From positions 62,001-126,000 of the forward strand of contig NZ_AXWW01000022.1 of assembly GCF_000482865.1 (NCBI RefSeq): a stretch of DNA of 64,000 bases, read 5' to 3'. Source of the DNA: Actinokineospora inagensis DSM 44258. Its GTDB lineage: Bacteria > Actinomycetota > Actinomycetes > Mycobacteriales > Pseudonocardiaceae. Below the pieces are notes generated by a model, which had not been told where the DNA came from, did no database searches, and saw nothing but the letters and a program-made list of their open reading frames with translations. This document shows, piece by piece, positions 1-9,867 of the stretch (position 1 is the stretch's first letter; each line of letters starts with the position of its first letter). The position numbers and the translations under genes are program-made.

Positions 1-1
1 C

Positions 2-544
2 CCGCCGTACGAGGCATCCGTACGCGCCGAAGGGCCGGACGGGTGGTTCAACGCTCTTGAGCACATCATCGAAGCCCGCGACGGCGGCACTACCGTCGTC
101 CGGTACGTGCACAGCGGCATCTTCACCGACGACTGGGACACCCAGTACGACGGCGCCGACAAACACACCGACTTCTACCTCCACTCCCTCGGTCAGTTCG
201 TGAAGTACTTCCCGGGCCGCGCGTGCGCGTATGTCGCCGCGGACGGGCCTGCGGCGTCCAAGGAGGCCGGGTCGGTCGACGTGTTGCGCCGCGCCCTCGG
301 CGTCACCGCTGTCGGCGACCGGGTGCGGGTGGAGGTGCCCGGCCTGGACCCGATCGAGGCCGAGGTCGACTACTTGGAAGGCCAGTTCGTCGGCCTGCGC
401 TCCGGTGACGCGCTCTACCGCTTCTACTGCCGTGAGCCGTGGGGCGCGCCGGTTTCCCTGGCGCACCACCTGTTCGCCCAGCCCGCCGACGCGGACAAGA
501 CCGGCGAGGCCTGGCAGGACTGGCTCAACGGTGTGTTCGCCTGA
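2..544 (+). CDS. SRPBCC (AHSA1-like) domain protein, 3' part
   Basis: The gene enters from the left edge: the reading frame is open from base 2 with no stop before 542, so the start lies outside the window. The visible ~180 residues contain a pattern seen in actinobacterial AHSA1/SRPBCC proteins (GWFNALEHIIEARDGG, then VRYVHSGIF and a Trp-rich C-terminus with QDWLNGVFA). This fold binds small hydrophobic ligands or acts as a co-chaperone; the ligand cannot be read from sequence. An internal ATG at 107 is not a good start because the homologous-looking sequence continues upstream of it. A strong terminator follows 54 bases after the stop. The family assignment is by recognition of sequence style and is moderately secure. 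Confidence 0.6.
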   Translation, partial: PPYEASVRAEGPDGWFNALEHIIEARDGGTTVVRYVHSGIFTDDWDTQYDGADKHTDFYLHSLGQFVKYFPGRACAYVAADGPAASKEAGSVDVLRRALGVTAVGDRVRVEVPGLDPIEAEVDYLEGQFVGLRSGDALYRFYCREPWGAPVSLAHHLFAQPADADKTGEAWQDWLNGVFA

Positions 545-597
545 TCTGTGGCCGGTAATTGTTTGAGGTCGTAGGACCTGTAGAGCCTTTTGTCGTC

Positions 598-632
598 GGA
601 AACGCCCCGGGTGGTCCGCCCGGGGCGTTTCC
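598..632 (+). terminator. Strong hairpin terminator
   Basis: A perfect 14-bp inverted repeat (GGAAACGCCCCGGG and its complement) flanks a 7-base loop, just downstream of the SRPBCC gene. There is no long T run, as is usual in high-GC actinobacteria. It would separate the left-edge gene from the convergent minus-strand genes. Confidence 0.85.
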
Positions 633-722
633 GCGTCCTGCGCACAAGACCGGGCATGGACTTCGGTCCGGTGCGATGGCCTCGACAATGCTGGCAACAA
701 TTCGTCACGCTTGCCGTCGAAG

Positions 723-824
723 TCATCGGTCGCGGTGCCGGCCGGACCGGCTGACGACGGCGTGCACCAGCAGCGCGGGCACGATGAGTCCTAGGACCAC
801 CTGCCAGATCGCGGCGGTGGTCAC
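723..824 (-). CDS. Small single-pass membrane protein (33 aa)
   Basis: This short frame starts with GTG at 824, overlapping the TGA stop of the preceding gene by four bases (GTGA), which implies translational coupling. The peptide begins VTTAAIWQVVLGL and has one hydrophobic stretch of ~18 residues followed by a basic tail (SRSGRHRDR). That is the layout of a small type II or tail-anchored membrane protein. No family is recognised. Coding is supported only by the overlap and by the clean hydrophobic-then-basic pattern. Confidence 0.4.
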   Translation of the reverse strand: MTTAAIWQVVLGLIVPALLVHAVVSRSGRHRDR

Positions 825-1171
825 GGAATCCACAGGTTGCTCGCCCGGATCACCAGGGTCGGCGCACCCGGCTCGCCGGGGGTGGGCAGCGCGAGCAGGT
901 CGTTGACCACCTCCACCAGGTCGGTGCCGTCCTTCATCCACACCACACCGTCGGCGACCAGGCGGTTCGCCAGCACGTGGTGCCGGTCGAAGACGAACAC
1001 CGCGTCGGTGAAGTCGCGTTCGCTGTGCGTCGCGGCCACCCCGACCAGGTGGTCGTTCTCGGTCAGCAGGTGGAACCGCCAGTCGCGGTCGCGCAGCGCC
1101 ACCAGGGCCGCGAGTTCGGGGAAGCGGCGCAGCGCGTCCTCGGTCGAGATGGGTTCGCGGGTACCGGTCAT
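821..1171 (-). CDS. Conserved-looking hypothetical protein (116 aa)
   Basis: This is a soluble protein with an acidic N-terminus (MTGTREPISTEDALRRFPEL) and a DHLVGVAATHSERDF segment. The ATG at 1171 is chosen over a TTG six bases upstream because a GGAG lies 6 bases before it. It is divergent from the XRE regulator at 1333, which may control it, as XRE/DUF5753 regulators often act on adjacent small genes. It does not resemble DUF397, the usual partner. A coupled 33-residue membrane peptide follows. Function unknown. Confidence 0.6.
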   Translation of the reverse strand: MTGTREPISTEDALRRFPELAALVALRDRDWRFHLLTENDHLVGVAATHSERDFTDAVFVFDRHHVLANRLVADGVVWMKDGTDLVEVVNDLLALPTPGEPGAPTLVIRASNLWIP

Positions 1172-1194
1172 CGCCAACTCCGGGTCGTGTGATC

Positions 1195-1200
1195 TACAAT
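1195..1200 (+). promoter_or_regulatory. Possible -10 box (TACAAT) for the XRE gene
   Basis: TACAAT matches the actinobacterial -10 consensus (TANNNT) and lies in the divergent region, about 130 bases before the regulator start. No convincing -35 is visible, so this is tentative. Confidence 0.3.
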
Positions 1201-1332
1201 CGGAAACTGAATACCGACAGTCTCGTGCCGATGAGCCGGGGCTCGCGACGGGTTTGCGATACCAGCATCAAGCGATTCATTCGCCTCACCCGGTTACCGA
1301 AAGTTGTCTCCGGGGCGGCAACAAAGGGGGAG

Positions 1333-2184
1333 ATGATGGCCCGGACACCGAAAGCCATCGCACTGGGGCGGGCGCTGCGCCGGGAGCGCGACGCGCACGG
1401 CCTCACGCTCAACAAGCTCGCCACCGAGATCAACCGCGACACCCCGACCGTCTCCCGTTGGGAGAACGGCCAGCGCGTGCCCAAACCCGAACTGGTGGCC
1501 CGCATCCTCGCCACCCTCGGCGTCGACGGTGAGCGCCACGACCAACTGATGACCCTGGCCTACGACGTCGACCGTCCACAGTGGTTCGCCGGGACCGAGG
1601 CCGAACGCCGGGAACAGGTCGAGGCCTTCCTCGAGCTGGAACGGCGAGCGACCAGCATTGTGCAAGTTTCCCCTTTGGTCTTGCCGGGCCTGCTGCAGAT
1701 ACCGTCGGTCGTCCGCGACCTCACCATCGCCCGGGGCGGCACCGACGCGGCGGTCGAGGCCAAGTTGGACCGCCAACGTGTCCTCACTCGCTCTAGCCCC
1801 GCCAAGTTCACCGCCCTGATAGGCCTACCGTCGCTCTACCACCACATCGGCGGCGTCGGCGTTACCGTGCAACAGCTCGAACACCTCACAACCATGTCTC
1901 TTCGCTCGCACATAGAGGTACTGATAACCCCCGCCAACGTCGGTTGGCACCCGGGGCTCGAAGGCGGATTCACCCTCATCGAAACCACCCGCACGGGCCC
2001 GGTCGTGTTCATCCAAACCCGACTGGCCTCCCTCTGGCTGCACCGCACCGAGGACGTCGCGCGGTACCAACGGGATATCGGCGTCATCCGCCAACTCTCG
2101 TTGACCCGGGACAGCTCCTTGCGCCTCATCACGACGATGGCCCACCATCTCCGCTCAACCGAACAGATCCCCCGCGCGAGTTGA
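1333..2184 (+). CDS. XRE-family transcriptional regulator with DUF5753 C-terminal domain
   Basis: Residues ~5-65 form a helix-turn-helix of the XRE/Cro type (ALGRALRRERDAHGLTLNKL, then TPTVSRWENGQRVPKP). The rest matches the DUF5753 domain common in Actinobacteria (VSPLVLPGLLQ, LDRQRVLTR, GWHPGLEGGF). Two adjacent ATG codons (1333 and 1336) follow a strong GGGGGAG; the second has better spacing, so the start may be 1336. Proteins of this class regulate development or secondary metabolism and are usually paired with DUF397 genes; none is seen here. The ligand and targets are unknown; the divergent gene is the obvious candidate target. Confidence 0.85.
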   Translation: MMARTPKAIALGRALRRERDAHGLTLNKLATEINRDTPTVSRWENGQRVPKPELVARILATLGVDGERHDQLMTLAYDVDRPQWFAGTEAERREQVEAFLELERRATSIVQVSPLVLPGLLQIPSVVRDLTIARGGTDAAVEAKLDRQRVLTRSSPAKFTALIGLPSLYHHIGGVGVTVQQLEHLTTMSLRSHIEVLITPANVGWHPGLEGGFTLIETTRTGPVVFIQTRLASLWLHRTEDVARYQRDIGVIRQLSLTRDSSLRLITTMAHHLRSTEQIPRAS

Positions 2185-2186
2185 GC

Positions 2187-2208
2187 ACCCGCCGACCGCG
2201 TGGCGGGT
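2187..2208 (+). terminator. Short hairpin terminator after the XRE gene
   Basis: A 7-bp stem (ACCCGCC / GGCGGGT) with an 8-base loop follows two bases after the stop codon and is trailed by GGTTTT. It is plausible but weak. Confidence 0.45.
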
Positions 2209-2304
2209 CCGGTTTTCGCCGCGCGGTCCGGCGGGCGGGACTCCCAGGAAACTGCCGGCTTTCTCGTAGGTCGGGCACAGCGGGGGTGTTGAGGATAGGC
2301 GGCT

Positions 2305-3482
2305 ATGAGACGCGGATTGCTCGTTAACGGGCTCTTGGCTGTGGTCCTCGTGGGCTTGGGAGTCGGCGGGTACTTCCTGTTCTTCAACACCGGGTCGGAA
2401 CCGGCGGCCGCCGCCACGGCGCGGACGGCGGCGGTGACGGCGCGGGACGTGTCCGAGACCGTGACCGCCTCCGGGACCGTGCAGAGCGGTTATAGCGGTT
2501 CGGCGTCCTTCGGGACCTCGGGGACCGTGGCGACGGTGAGCGTGAAGGTCGGGGACGTCGTCACCAAGGGCCAGACGCTGGGGACGCTGGACACCAGCCA
2601 GGCGAGGCTGCAGTTGACCATCGCGCAGAACAACCTGAACCAGGCCGTGACGAACCGCGATGACGCGGTGACCGCGGGCAAGGACACCGACCAGGTCGAG
2701 AACCAGGTCAACCAGGCGGTCCTGTCGCGCGACCAGGCGAAGGCGACCCTGGCGGCGATGACGCTGACCGCACCGGCCGACGGGACGATCACCGCGGTGA
2801 ACGTCGCCGTCGGCGGCAAGGCGGGTTCGAGCGGCGGGTCCGGGTCCAGCTCTAGTTCGTCCTCGACCAGCACCACGACCACCACGTCCGGTGACTTCGT
2901 CATCACGGACCTGAAGAACCTGTCGCTGCGCGCGAACGTGGCCGAGAGCGATGTCAGCAAGCTCAAGGTTGGCCAAGCGGCGACCATCACCGTCAACGCG
3001 CTGCCCACGCAGCCCATCCAGGGCGCCGTTACCGCCATCGACTTGCTGCCCACGACGTCCAACAACGTTGTGCAGTACGGCACCACGGTGTCGTTGACCA
3101 ACCCGCCCGCGAACCTGAAGCCGGGTCAATCCGCGAGCGTGACGGTTACCGTGGCCAGTGCCCAGGCTGCGCTGTCCGTGCCGTCTGCCGCGGTGCAGAC
3201 CGTGGGCAACGTCAGCACCGTTACCGTCGTCGAGAACGGGCAGGACACGCGGCGCACGGTTGAACTCGGCGTGCGCGGTGACAGCTACGTGCAGATCACC
3301 TCGGGTCTTACCGAGAACGAGCAGGTGCTGTTGCCGCAGGTGGCCACCAGCACGCAGAGCAACAACCGCAACACCGGTGGGTTCGGCGGCGGCACAGGCG
3401 GGCTCGGTGGTGGCGGTACCGGCGGGTTCGGCAACGCGGGTACCCGGACCGGTGGCACCGGTGGCGGAACCGGGCCGGGCCG

Positions 3483-3486
<4 letters not shown>
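2305..3486 (+). CDS. MacA/YknX-like efflux adaptor (HlyD/RND-type)
   Basis: Membrane-anchored adaptor of a MacAB/YknXYZ-type ABC efflux system. The N-terminus carries one transmembrane segment (~residues 4-28). It is followed by a lipoyl-like half (SASFGTSGTVATVSVKVGDV), a coiled-coil hairpin (~90-150, rich in Gln/Asn), the second lipoyl half, and beta-barrel segments (LRANVAESDVSKLKVGQAAT). A Ser/Thr-rich low-complexity insert (~175-193) and a Gly-rich tail (from ~352) are unusual for the family and probably act as a flexible wall-spanning linker. The stop overlaps the ATPase start by four bases (ATGA), so adaptor, ATPase and permease are made together. The substrate is unknown. Confidence 0.85.
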
Positions 3487-4165
<679 letters not shown>

Positions 4166-4169
<4 letters not shown>

Positions 4170-5365
4170 GGTTCGTCGAGGTCCTCGCGTTCGCCGTGCG
4201 CGGCGTGACCGCCAACAAGCTGCGGTCCGCGCTGACAACGCTCGGGATCATGATCGGTGTCGCGTCGGTCATCCTGCTCATCGCGGTGGGCAACGGCGCG
4301 TCCCAGTCGGTGCAGAACAGCATCGCTGGCCTGGGCACGAACGTGCTGACGATCTCCCCGCAGCGCGCCCAGGCCGGGTCGTCGACCAAGCCGCTGACCA
4401 CGGCCGACGCGAAGGCGCTGGCCGACCCGACCGAGGCCCCCGCGGTGAAGTCGGCGTCCCCGGTGGTCTCGACGTCGGCCACGGCGGCGCACGCCGAGGT
4501 CAGCTACAGCATCTCCCAGTTCCTCGGCACCGACCCGGCCTACTTCTCCACCACGAACAGCTCCGTCGCCGAAGGCGCGCTGTTCTCCACCGACGACGTG
4601 ACCCAGGGCCGCAAGGTCGTGGTCATCGGCGCGACGGTGGCGACCCAACTGTTCCCCACCGGCAACCCGGTCGGGGAGACCATCCTGGTCAACAACATCC
4701 CGTTCACCGTGGTCGGCGTGCTCGCGTCGAAGGGCTCCAACGGCCTGCAGGACGCCGACGACACGGCCGTGGCGCCGTTGACGACCGTGCAAAACGCCCT
4801 CACCGGGTACGGCAGCCTCAACCAGATCGTCGTGCAGGCCACCACCGCCGACACGCTCGACGCGGCGCAGGCCCAGGTCACGACGATCCTGGACGGCAGG
4901 CACAAGATCGGGTTCGGCCAGACGGCCGACTACCGGGTGCTCAGCCAACAGCAGTTGCTCACCGCCCGCACCGCCACCACCGACACGTTCACCGTGCTGC
5001 TGGCGTCGGTCGCGGCGATCTCGCTGCTGGTCGGCGGGATCGGCGTCACCAACATCATGCTGGTCACCGTCACCGAGCGGATCCGGGAGATCGGCATCCG
5101 CAAGGCGGTCGGCGCGCGCCGGTCGTCCATCCTCGGTCAGTTCCTGCTGGAGGCGACCATGCTCAGCCTCTTCGGCGGGGCGCTGGGCGTCGCGGCCGGG
5201 TTCATCGGCACCAGGTTCACCATCGCGGGCATCCAGCCGGTGATCGTGCCGTCGTCGGTGCTGCTGGCGTTCGCGGTGTCGGCGCTGATCGGCCTGTTCT
5301 TCGGCAGCTACCCGGCGAGCCGCGCCGCCGGGCTGCGACCCATCCAAGCATTGCGACACGAATAG
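4166..5365 (+). CDS. MacB/YknZ-like ABC permease (FtsX family)
   Basis: A 399-residue protein with the MacB_PCD plus FtsX layout: one N-terminal transmembrane helix after the motif NKLRSALTTLGIMIGVASVI, a large extracytoplasmic domain (~45-265), then three C-terminal helices (LLASVAAISLLVGGIGVTNI, LEATMLSLFGG, and a final pair ending FFGSYPASRAAGLRPIQALR). These motifs are diagnostic for the family. The ATG overlaps the ATPase stop. With the adaptor it should form a mechanotransmission-type exporter; the nearby two-component genes suggest envelope-stress or antibiotic control. Confidence 0.92.
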
Positions 5366-5374
5366 GGGTTTGGT

Positions 5375-5923
5375 GTGACTACTCCAGGACAGGACCCGGA
5401 GAACGTGCTGGCGCAGCCGGTCGGCGGCGACATCGACAAGGACCTCAAGTCCGCGGGCAAGGGCGTCAGCAAGGTCACCATCGGTCTGGCCGTCTTCGTG
5501 CTCGTCGCGCTCGCCTTCGGTGGCGGCGCGCTCACCCACAAGGCGCTCGCGTCGTCCGACTCGTCGAACTCGACCGCCACCGCGGGCCGCAACCGGGCGG
5601 GTGCCGGTTACGGTGGGTTCGGTGCGGGCGGCTTCGGCGGCGGTTACGGTGTGCCGAACGGGCAGGGCGGGCAGGGCGGCGGCGCGGGTCGTGGCGGCAC
5701 GGCGGGCACCATCGACCACGTGGACGGCTCCACCGTGTACGTGAAGACGCAGGACGGTAAGGTGGTCAAGGTGTCCACATCGGACTCCACGGTGGTCGAC
5801 CTGACGAGCGTCGGCAAGCTCACCGACCTCGCCGCGGGCGACACCGTCCTGGTGCAGGGCCAGCAGGCGGCGGACGGCTCGGTGACCGCGCGCACGCTGA
5901 CCCGCAGGCAGGCGGCGGGGTGA
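5375..5923 (+). CDS. Membrane-anchored DUF5666-like protein
   Basis: A 182-residue protein starting GTG. One transmembrane helix (~residues 34-54, TIGLAVFVLVALAFGGGALT) is followed by a Gly/Tyr-rich linker. An extracytoplasmic beta domain then carries the pattern GTIDHVDGSTVYVKTQDGK and LAAGDTVLVQGQQAADGSV, which resembles DUF5666/OB-like repeats. Located between the permease and the response regulator, with its stop overlapping the regulator start (GTGA), it may be an accessory or sensor subunit of the exporter. Role inferred only from context. Confidence 0.65.
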   Translation: MTTPGQDPENVLAQPVGGDIDKDLKSAGKGVSKVTIGLAVFVLVALAFGGGALTHKALASSDSSNSTATAGRNRAGAGYGGFGAGGFGGGYGVPNGQGGQGGGAGRGGTAGTIDHVDGSTVYVKTQDGKVVKVSTSDSTVVDLTSVGKLTDLAAGDTVLVQGQQAADGSVTARTLTRRQAAG

Positions 5924-6606
5924 CGCCCCGGGCGTCGCTGCTGGTCGTCGAGGACGACGACGGCATCCGCGACCTGCTCGCCACCAGCCTGCGCTTCGCC
6001 GGGTTCGACGTGCAGACCGCGGCGACCGGCACCGAGGCGCTGCGCCAGGCCGAGCGGTTGCGCCCGGACCTGCTGGTGCTGGACGTGATGCTGCCGGACC
6101 GGGACGGTTTCGACGTGCTGCGCAGGCTCCGCGCGGGCGGCCACGGGGTGCCGGTGCTGTTCCTGACCGCCCGCGACGCCAACCAGGACAAGGTGACCGG
6201 GCTGACCATCGGCGGCGACGACTACGTCACCAAACCGTTCAGCCTGGAGGAGGTCATCGCCAGGGTGACCGCGATCCTGCGCCGCACCCGGCCCGCGGGC
6301 GACCAGCCGGAGCGGCTGAGCGTGGCCGACCTGGAGTTGGAGGTGGACAGCCACGTGGTGCGCAAGGCGGGCAAGGCGGTGGAGTTGTCGCCGACCGAGT
6401 TCAAGCTGCTGCACTACCTGCTGCGCAACGCGGGGCGGGTCGTGTCGAAGGCGCAGATCCTCGACCAGGTGTGGAACTACGACTTCAACGGCGAGGCCGG
6501 GGTGGTCGAGTCCTACATCTCCTACCTCCGGCGCAAGATCGACGACGGGGAGACCCGGCTGATCCACACCGTGCGCGGCTTCGGCTACGTGCTGCGGGCC
6601 CCGTGA
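5920..6606 (+). CDS. OmpR/PhoB-family response regulator
   Basis: The receiver domain (residues ~5-118) has the acidic pair VVEDDDGIRD, the phospho-acceptor Asp in LLVLDVMLPDRDGFDV, the conserved Thr in LFLTARD and Lys in DYVTKPFSLEE. The winged-helix DNA-binding domain (~130-226) shows VELSPTEFKLLHYLLRN, the recognition-helix region NGEAGVVESYISYLRRK and RGFGYVLR. The GTG start overlaps the preceding stop. The stop overlaps the kinase start at 6603, so regulator and kinase are coupled. It probably controls this same efflux operon. Confidence 0.95.
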   Translation: MTPRASLLVVEDDDGIRDLLATSLRFAGFDVQTAATGTEALRQAERLRPDLLVLDVMLPDRDGFDVLRRLRAGGHGVPVLFLTARDANQDKVTGLTIGGDDYVTKPFSLEEVIARVTAILRRTRPAGDQPERLSVADLELEVDSHVVRKAGKAVELSPTEFKLLHYLLRNAGRVVSKAQILDQVWNYDFNGEAGVVESYISYLRRKIDDGETRLIHTVRGFGYVLRAP

Positions 6607-8057
6607 CCGCGGTACCCCAACCGCCGCCGCGCCGTTCCCGGTTCGCCAGGGTCAGGGACGCTTTCGGGCGGCTGCCGCTGCGGGTGCACCTGGTCCTGGT
6701 GGTCGTGGTGCTGGCGGCGGCGGGCCTGCTCGGCACGTGGGTGATCGGCGCGCAGGTGATGCAGAACTACCTGCTCGGCCAGATCGACACGAGGTTGGAC
6801 CGGCTCAACGGGTCGGCGCAGCGGCAGATCATCACCGGCGTCGACCTGACCCGGGGCCGGGGGTTCCTGTCCGCGCAGCCGGAGGTCGTGCTGCTGCGTC
6901 ACCCGGACGGGTCGTCGGTCGAATTGGGGCCGCGCCGGGAGAGCACCCTGCGGCCCGCGCTGCCCGGGTTCGGGGCGGGCGACCCGGGCGGGTATCAGAC
7001 CGTGGACTCGGACGGGGACACGAGTCCGCGGTGGCGGGTGCTGATCCGGTCGTTGGGGGATGACGAACTCATCGTCGCCACCAGCCAGGCCGACGTGGAC
7101 AACGCTGTCGGCGATCTTAGGCGCACGTTCCTGTTGATCAGTCTTGGCGCGGTGGTGCTTCTTGCCGCCACCGGGTACGCGTTGGTGCGAAGCAGCCTGC
7201 GGCCGTTGGAAGAGGTGGAGACAACGGCCGAGGTTATCGCGGCGGGTGACTTGTCCCGACGGGTTCTTGTTCGACGTCCGGGTAGTGAAGTCGGACGGTT
7301 GGCGGTCTCGTTGAACGCCATGCTCGGTCAGATCGAACAGGCCTTCCACGAACGCGCGCGCTCGGAAGAGGCTGCCCGGGTGTCCGAAGGGCGGATGCGT
7401 CGGTTCGTCGCCGATGCCAGCCACGAGCTACGCACGCCTCTTACGTCGATCCGCGGGTACGCCGAGTTGTACCGCCAAGGCGCTGTTACCGATGTCGGTG
7501 AGGTCATGTCCCGCATCGAAGGACAGGCCGAACGGATGAGTGCGCTGGTGGCGGACTTGTTGTTGTTGGCGAGCCTGGATCGTCAGCGCCCGTTGGAGTT
7601 GGCACCGCTGGACCTTGCCGTCATCGCTGTCGACGCTGTTCACGAGGCACGAGTCGTCGAGCCCGAGAGAACCGTCGCGCTCCGCCTGGACTTGAACGGT
7701 GAGCCCGCGATGGTGCTCGGTGACACCCAACGACTGCGGCAAGTCGCGTCGAACCTGGTCGGCAATGCCCTGCGCCACACAGAAGGCGCGGTGGAGGTCC
7801 GGGTCCGGCTGGCCAACCAGAACGTGGTGTTCGAGGTTGTCGACGAAGGGCCGGGGCTGACGCCGGAACAGGCCGAGCGGGTGTTCGAGCGGTTCTACCG
7901 GGTGGACCCGTCGCGTACGCAGGAAAGTGGCGGTACCGGCCTCGGTTTGGCCATCGTGAACGCCTTGGTCACCGCGCACGGCGGGTCGGTGCAGGTGCGG
8001 TCGGACTCGGTCAAGGGCACGACGTTCTCGGTGATCCTGCCTCGCCTGATCGACTAG
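6603..8057 (+). CDS. Two-component sensor histidine kinase
   Basis: Starts at GTG 6603, four bases inside the regulator gene; 484 residues. Two transmembrane helices (~residues 27-48 and ~175-195) enclose an extracytoplasmic sensor of ~125 residues. A HAMP domain (SSLRPLEEVETTAEVIAAGD) follows, then the H-box FVADASHELRTPLTSIRGYA, the N-box RQVASNLVGNALRHTE, and the G1/G2 boxes DEGPGLTP and SGGTGLGLAIV. It is a complete transmitter. As partner of the adjacent OmpR-type regulator it likely senses an envelope signal or exporter substrate. Its last bases overlap the convergent modC stop. Confidence 0.95.
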   Translation: MTAVPQPPPRRSRFARVRDAFGRLPLRVHLVLVVVVLAAAGLLGTWVIGAQVMQNYLLGQIDTRLDRLNGSAQRQIITGVDLTRGRGFLSAQPEVVLLRHPDGSSVELGPRRESTLRPALPGFGAGDPGGYQTVDSDGDTSPRWRVLIRSLGDDELIVATSQADVDNAVGDLRRTFLLISLGAVVLLAATGYALVRSSLRPLEEVETTAEVIAAGDLSRRVLVRRPGSEVGRLAVSLNAMLGQIEQAFHERARSEEAARVSEGRMRRFVADASHELRTPLTSIRGYAELYRQGAVTDVGEVMSRIEGQAERMSALVADLLLLASLDRQRPLELAPLDLAVIAVDAVHEARVVEPERTVALRLDLNGEPAMVLGDTQRLRQVASNLVGNALRHTEGAVEVRVRLANQNVVFEVVDEGPGLTPEQAERVFERFYRVDPSRTQESGGTGLGLAIVNALVTAHGGSVQVRSDSVKGTTFSVILPRLID

Positions 8058-9073
8058 TACGCCCGCAGGTCGCTGGGATTGATGCTTGCCCACAACGGTT
8101 TGGTGAAGTCCAGGGTCGCCACCGTTGTCGGGGGGAGGTCGGCGAAGACGGTGTTGTCGAGGTGAACGCGGGTTGTGTGAGCGTGTTGCTCGACCCCGGT
8201 AACCGATGCCCGCCAGGTATTCGGGGCGGTTGACTCGACAGGGCTAAGAGAGACTGACACGGGCGAGAACGCCACGTGGACTTGACCTTGGGCGGGCGCG
8301 GCGAGCGTAAGATGGTTGCCGTTGTCCAAGATGACTGCGGTGCCGTTGGCGTTGCCGTGCAACAGGTTCAGGCCGACCAGGTGTGCGATGTAGTCGGTGC
8401 GGGGGTGTTGGGCGACATCGCGGGGGCTGCCGGTTTGAGTGACCTTGCCGTCTTCGAGGATGACGAGGCGGTCGGCCAACACCATGGCGTCCAAGGGGTC
8501 GTGGGTGACCAAGACAGTGTGGCCGGGGAAGTCGCGCAGATGGCGGGCGAGCTCCGTGCGGACTCGGTGGCGAGTGGCGGCGTCCAGGGCGGCGAGGGGT
8601 TCGTCGAGGAGGAGGACGTCCGGGGTGGTGGCAAGAGCGCGGGCGAGCGCGACTCGTTGGGCTTGACCGCCGGAGAGAGAGCGCGGGCGTGAAAGGGCGT
8701 ACTCGGCAACGCCCACGGTGAGCAGCCAGGTAAGAGCCGTGGAGCGGGCTTCTGAGCGGGATGTGCCACGTGCTCTTAGTCCAAATGCGACGTTCTCGAG
8801 AACTGACATGTGGTCGAACAGCAGGTAGTCCTGGAACATGACCCCTACCGTGCGGCGCTGTGGCGCCAGGAAGGTGCGTGGGGGTTGATCCCACGGTTGA
8901 TCGCCCAGGCGGATGTGGCCGTCGCGCAAGGGGAGTAGTCCCGCCAACGTGCGGAGTGCGGTGGTTTTACCGGCACCGTTGGGGCCGAGCAGGGCGACGA
9001 CCTCGCCGGGGTTAACGGTTAGCGGTAGGTCCAGACCGGCGCGGTCGACTTGAAGGAGAGCGTCCAGGGTCAT
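8054..9073 (-). CDS. modC: Molybdate ABC transporter ATPase ModC
   Basis: A 339-residue ATPase: Walker A LLGPNGAGKTT, Q-loop FQDYLLFDHM, signature LSGGQAQR, Walker B VLLLDEPLAALD, His switch VLVTHDPLDAM. The C-terminal ~90 residues form a TOBE-like domain (FSPVSVSLSPVESTAPNTWR ... INPSDLRAY), as in ModC, which binds oxyanion. ATG at 9073 overlaps the modB stop (ATGA). It energises uptake of molybdate (or tungstate) for molybdenum-cofactor enzymes. Gene order modA-modB-modC is canonical. Confidence 0.9.
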   Translation of the reverse strand: MTLDALLQVDRAGLDLPLTVNPGEVVALLGPNGAGKTTALRTLAGLLPLRDGHIRLGDQPWDQPPRTFLAPQRRTVGVMFQDYLLFDHMSVLENVAFGLRARGTSRSEARSTALTWLLTVGVAEYALSRPRSLSGGQAQRVALARALATTPDVLLLDEPLAALDAATRHRVRTELARHLRDFPGHTVLVTHDPLDAMVLADRLVILEDGKVTQTGSPRDVAQHPRTDYIAHLVGLNLLHGNANGTAVILDNGNHLTLAAPAQGQVHVAFSPVSVSLSPVESTAPNTWRASVTGVEQHAHTTRVHLDNTVFADLPPTTVATLDFTKPLWASINPSDLRAY

Positions 9074-9867
9074 CCGGCCACCCACCGCTCGCGAAGGCTC
9101 GCCAGGACGGCGACGGAAACCGTGAGGAGGACGACGCTCAGCACGATGGCGGCCTGCGGGTCGGACTCCAGCGCCAGGTACACGGCCAGCGGCATGGTTG
9201 TCGTCTTGCCGGGGAAGTTGCCCGCGAAGGTGATGGTCGCGCCGAACTCGCCGAGGGCGCGGGCCCAACACAGCACCGTGCCCGCGACCACGCCCGGCAT
9301 GACCGACGGCAGGGTGACCCGGCGGAAGGTGAGCCACCGGGACGCGCCCAGGGTCGCCGCCGCCTCTTCCAGGCGGTGGTCGGCGGCCCGGAGCGCGCCC
9401 TCGACGGAGATCACCAGGAACGGCATCGCCACGAACGCCTCGGCGACGACGACCCCGGCGGTGGTGAACGGCAGCGATATCCCGAACCAGCCGTCCAACA
9501 ACTCACCGACCGGTCCACGTCGACCTAAGACCAACAGGAGCGCGACACCGCCAACCACCGGCGGTAGGACCAACGGGACCGTCACCAGAGCACGGATGAA
9601 CCGGCGCCCGGGAAGGTCACCGCGAGCGAGAAGCCATGCCAGCGGTACTCCGAGCACCACACACACGACCGTCGCCACGCTCGCGCATACCAACGACAAC
9701 TGAAGGGCCTCGCCGACCTCGGCGCTGAACAACCGCGACGGTAGGTCCGCCCACTGCGTGCGTGCGAGCAGACCAACGAGCGGTACCAGCAGGAAGGCGA
9801 GGCCCACGACGGCGGGCAGCACAAGAGCGACCGGCAGCCGCCCCTTGCTCACCCGCCGTTTGTTCAC
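9070..9867 (-). CDS. modB: Molybdate ABC transporter permease ModB
   Basis: A 265-residue inner-membrane permease with about five to six hydrophobic helices. It carries the EAA loop typical of ModB/CysT-type permeases (LEEAAATLGASRWLTFRRVT) and the ModB-like motif ARALGEFGATITFAGN. The GTG start at 9867 overlaps the modA stop as GTGA, and the stop overlaps the modC ATG. It forms the channel for molybdate import with ModC and the lipoprotein ModA. Confidence 0.92.
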   Translation of the reverse strand: MNKRRVSKGRLPVALVLPAVVGLAFLLVPLVGLLARTQWADLPSRLFSAEVGEALQLSLVCASVATVVCVVLGVPLAWLLARGDLPGRRFIRALVTVPLVLPPVVGGVALLLVLGRRGPVGELLDGWFGISLPFTTAGVVVAEAFVAMPFLVISVEGALRAADHRLEEAAATLGASRWLTFRRVTLPSVMPGVVAGTVLCWARALGEFGATITFAGNFPGKTTTMPLAVYLALESDPQAAIVLSVVLLTVSVAVLASLRERWVAG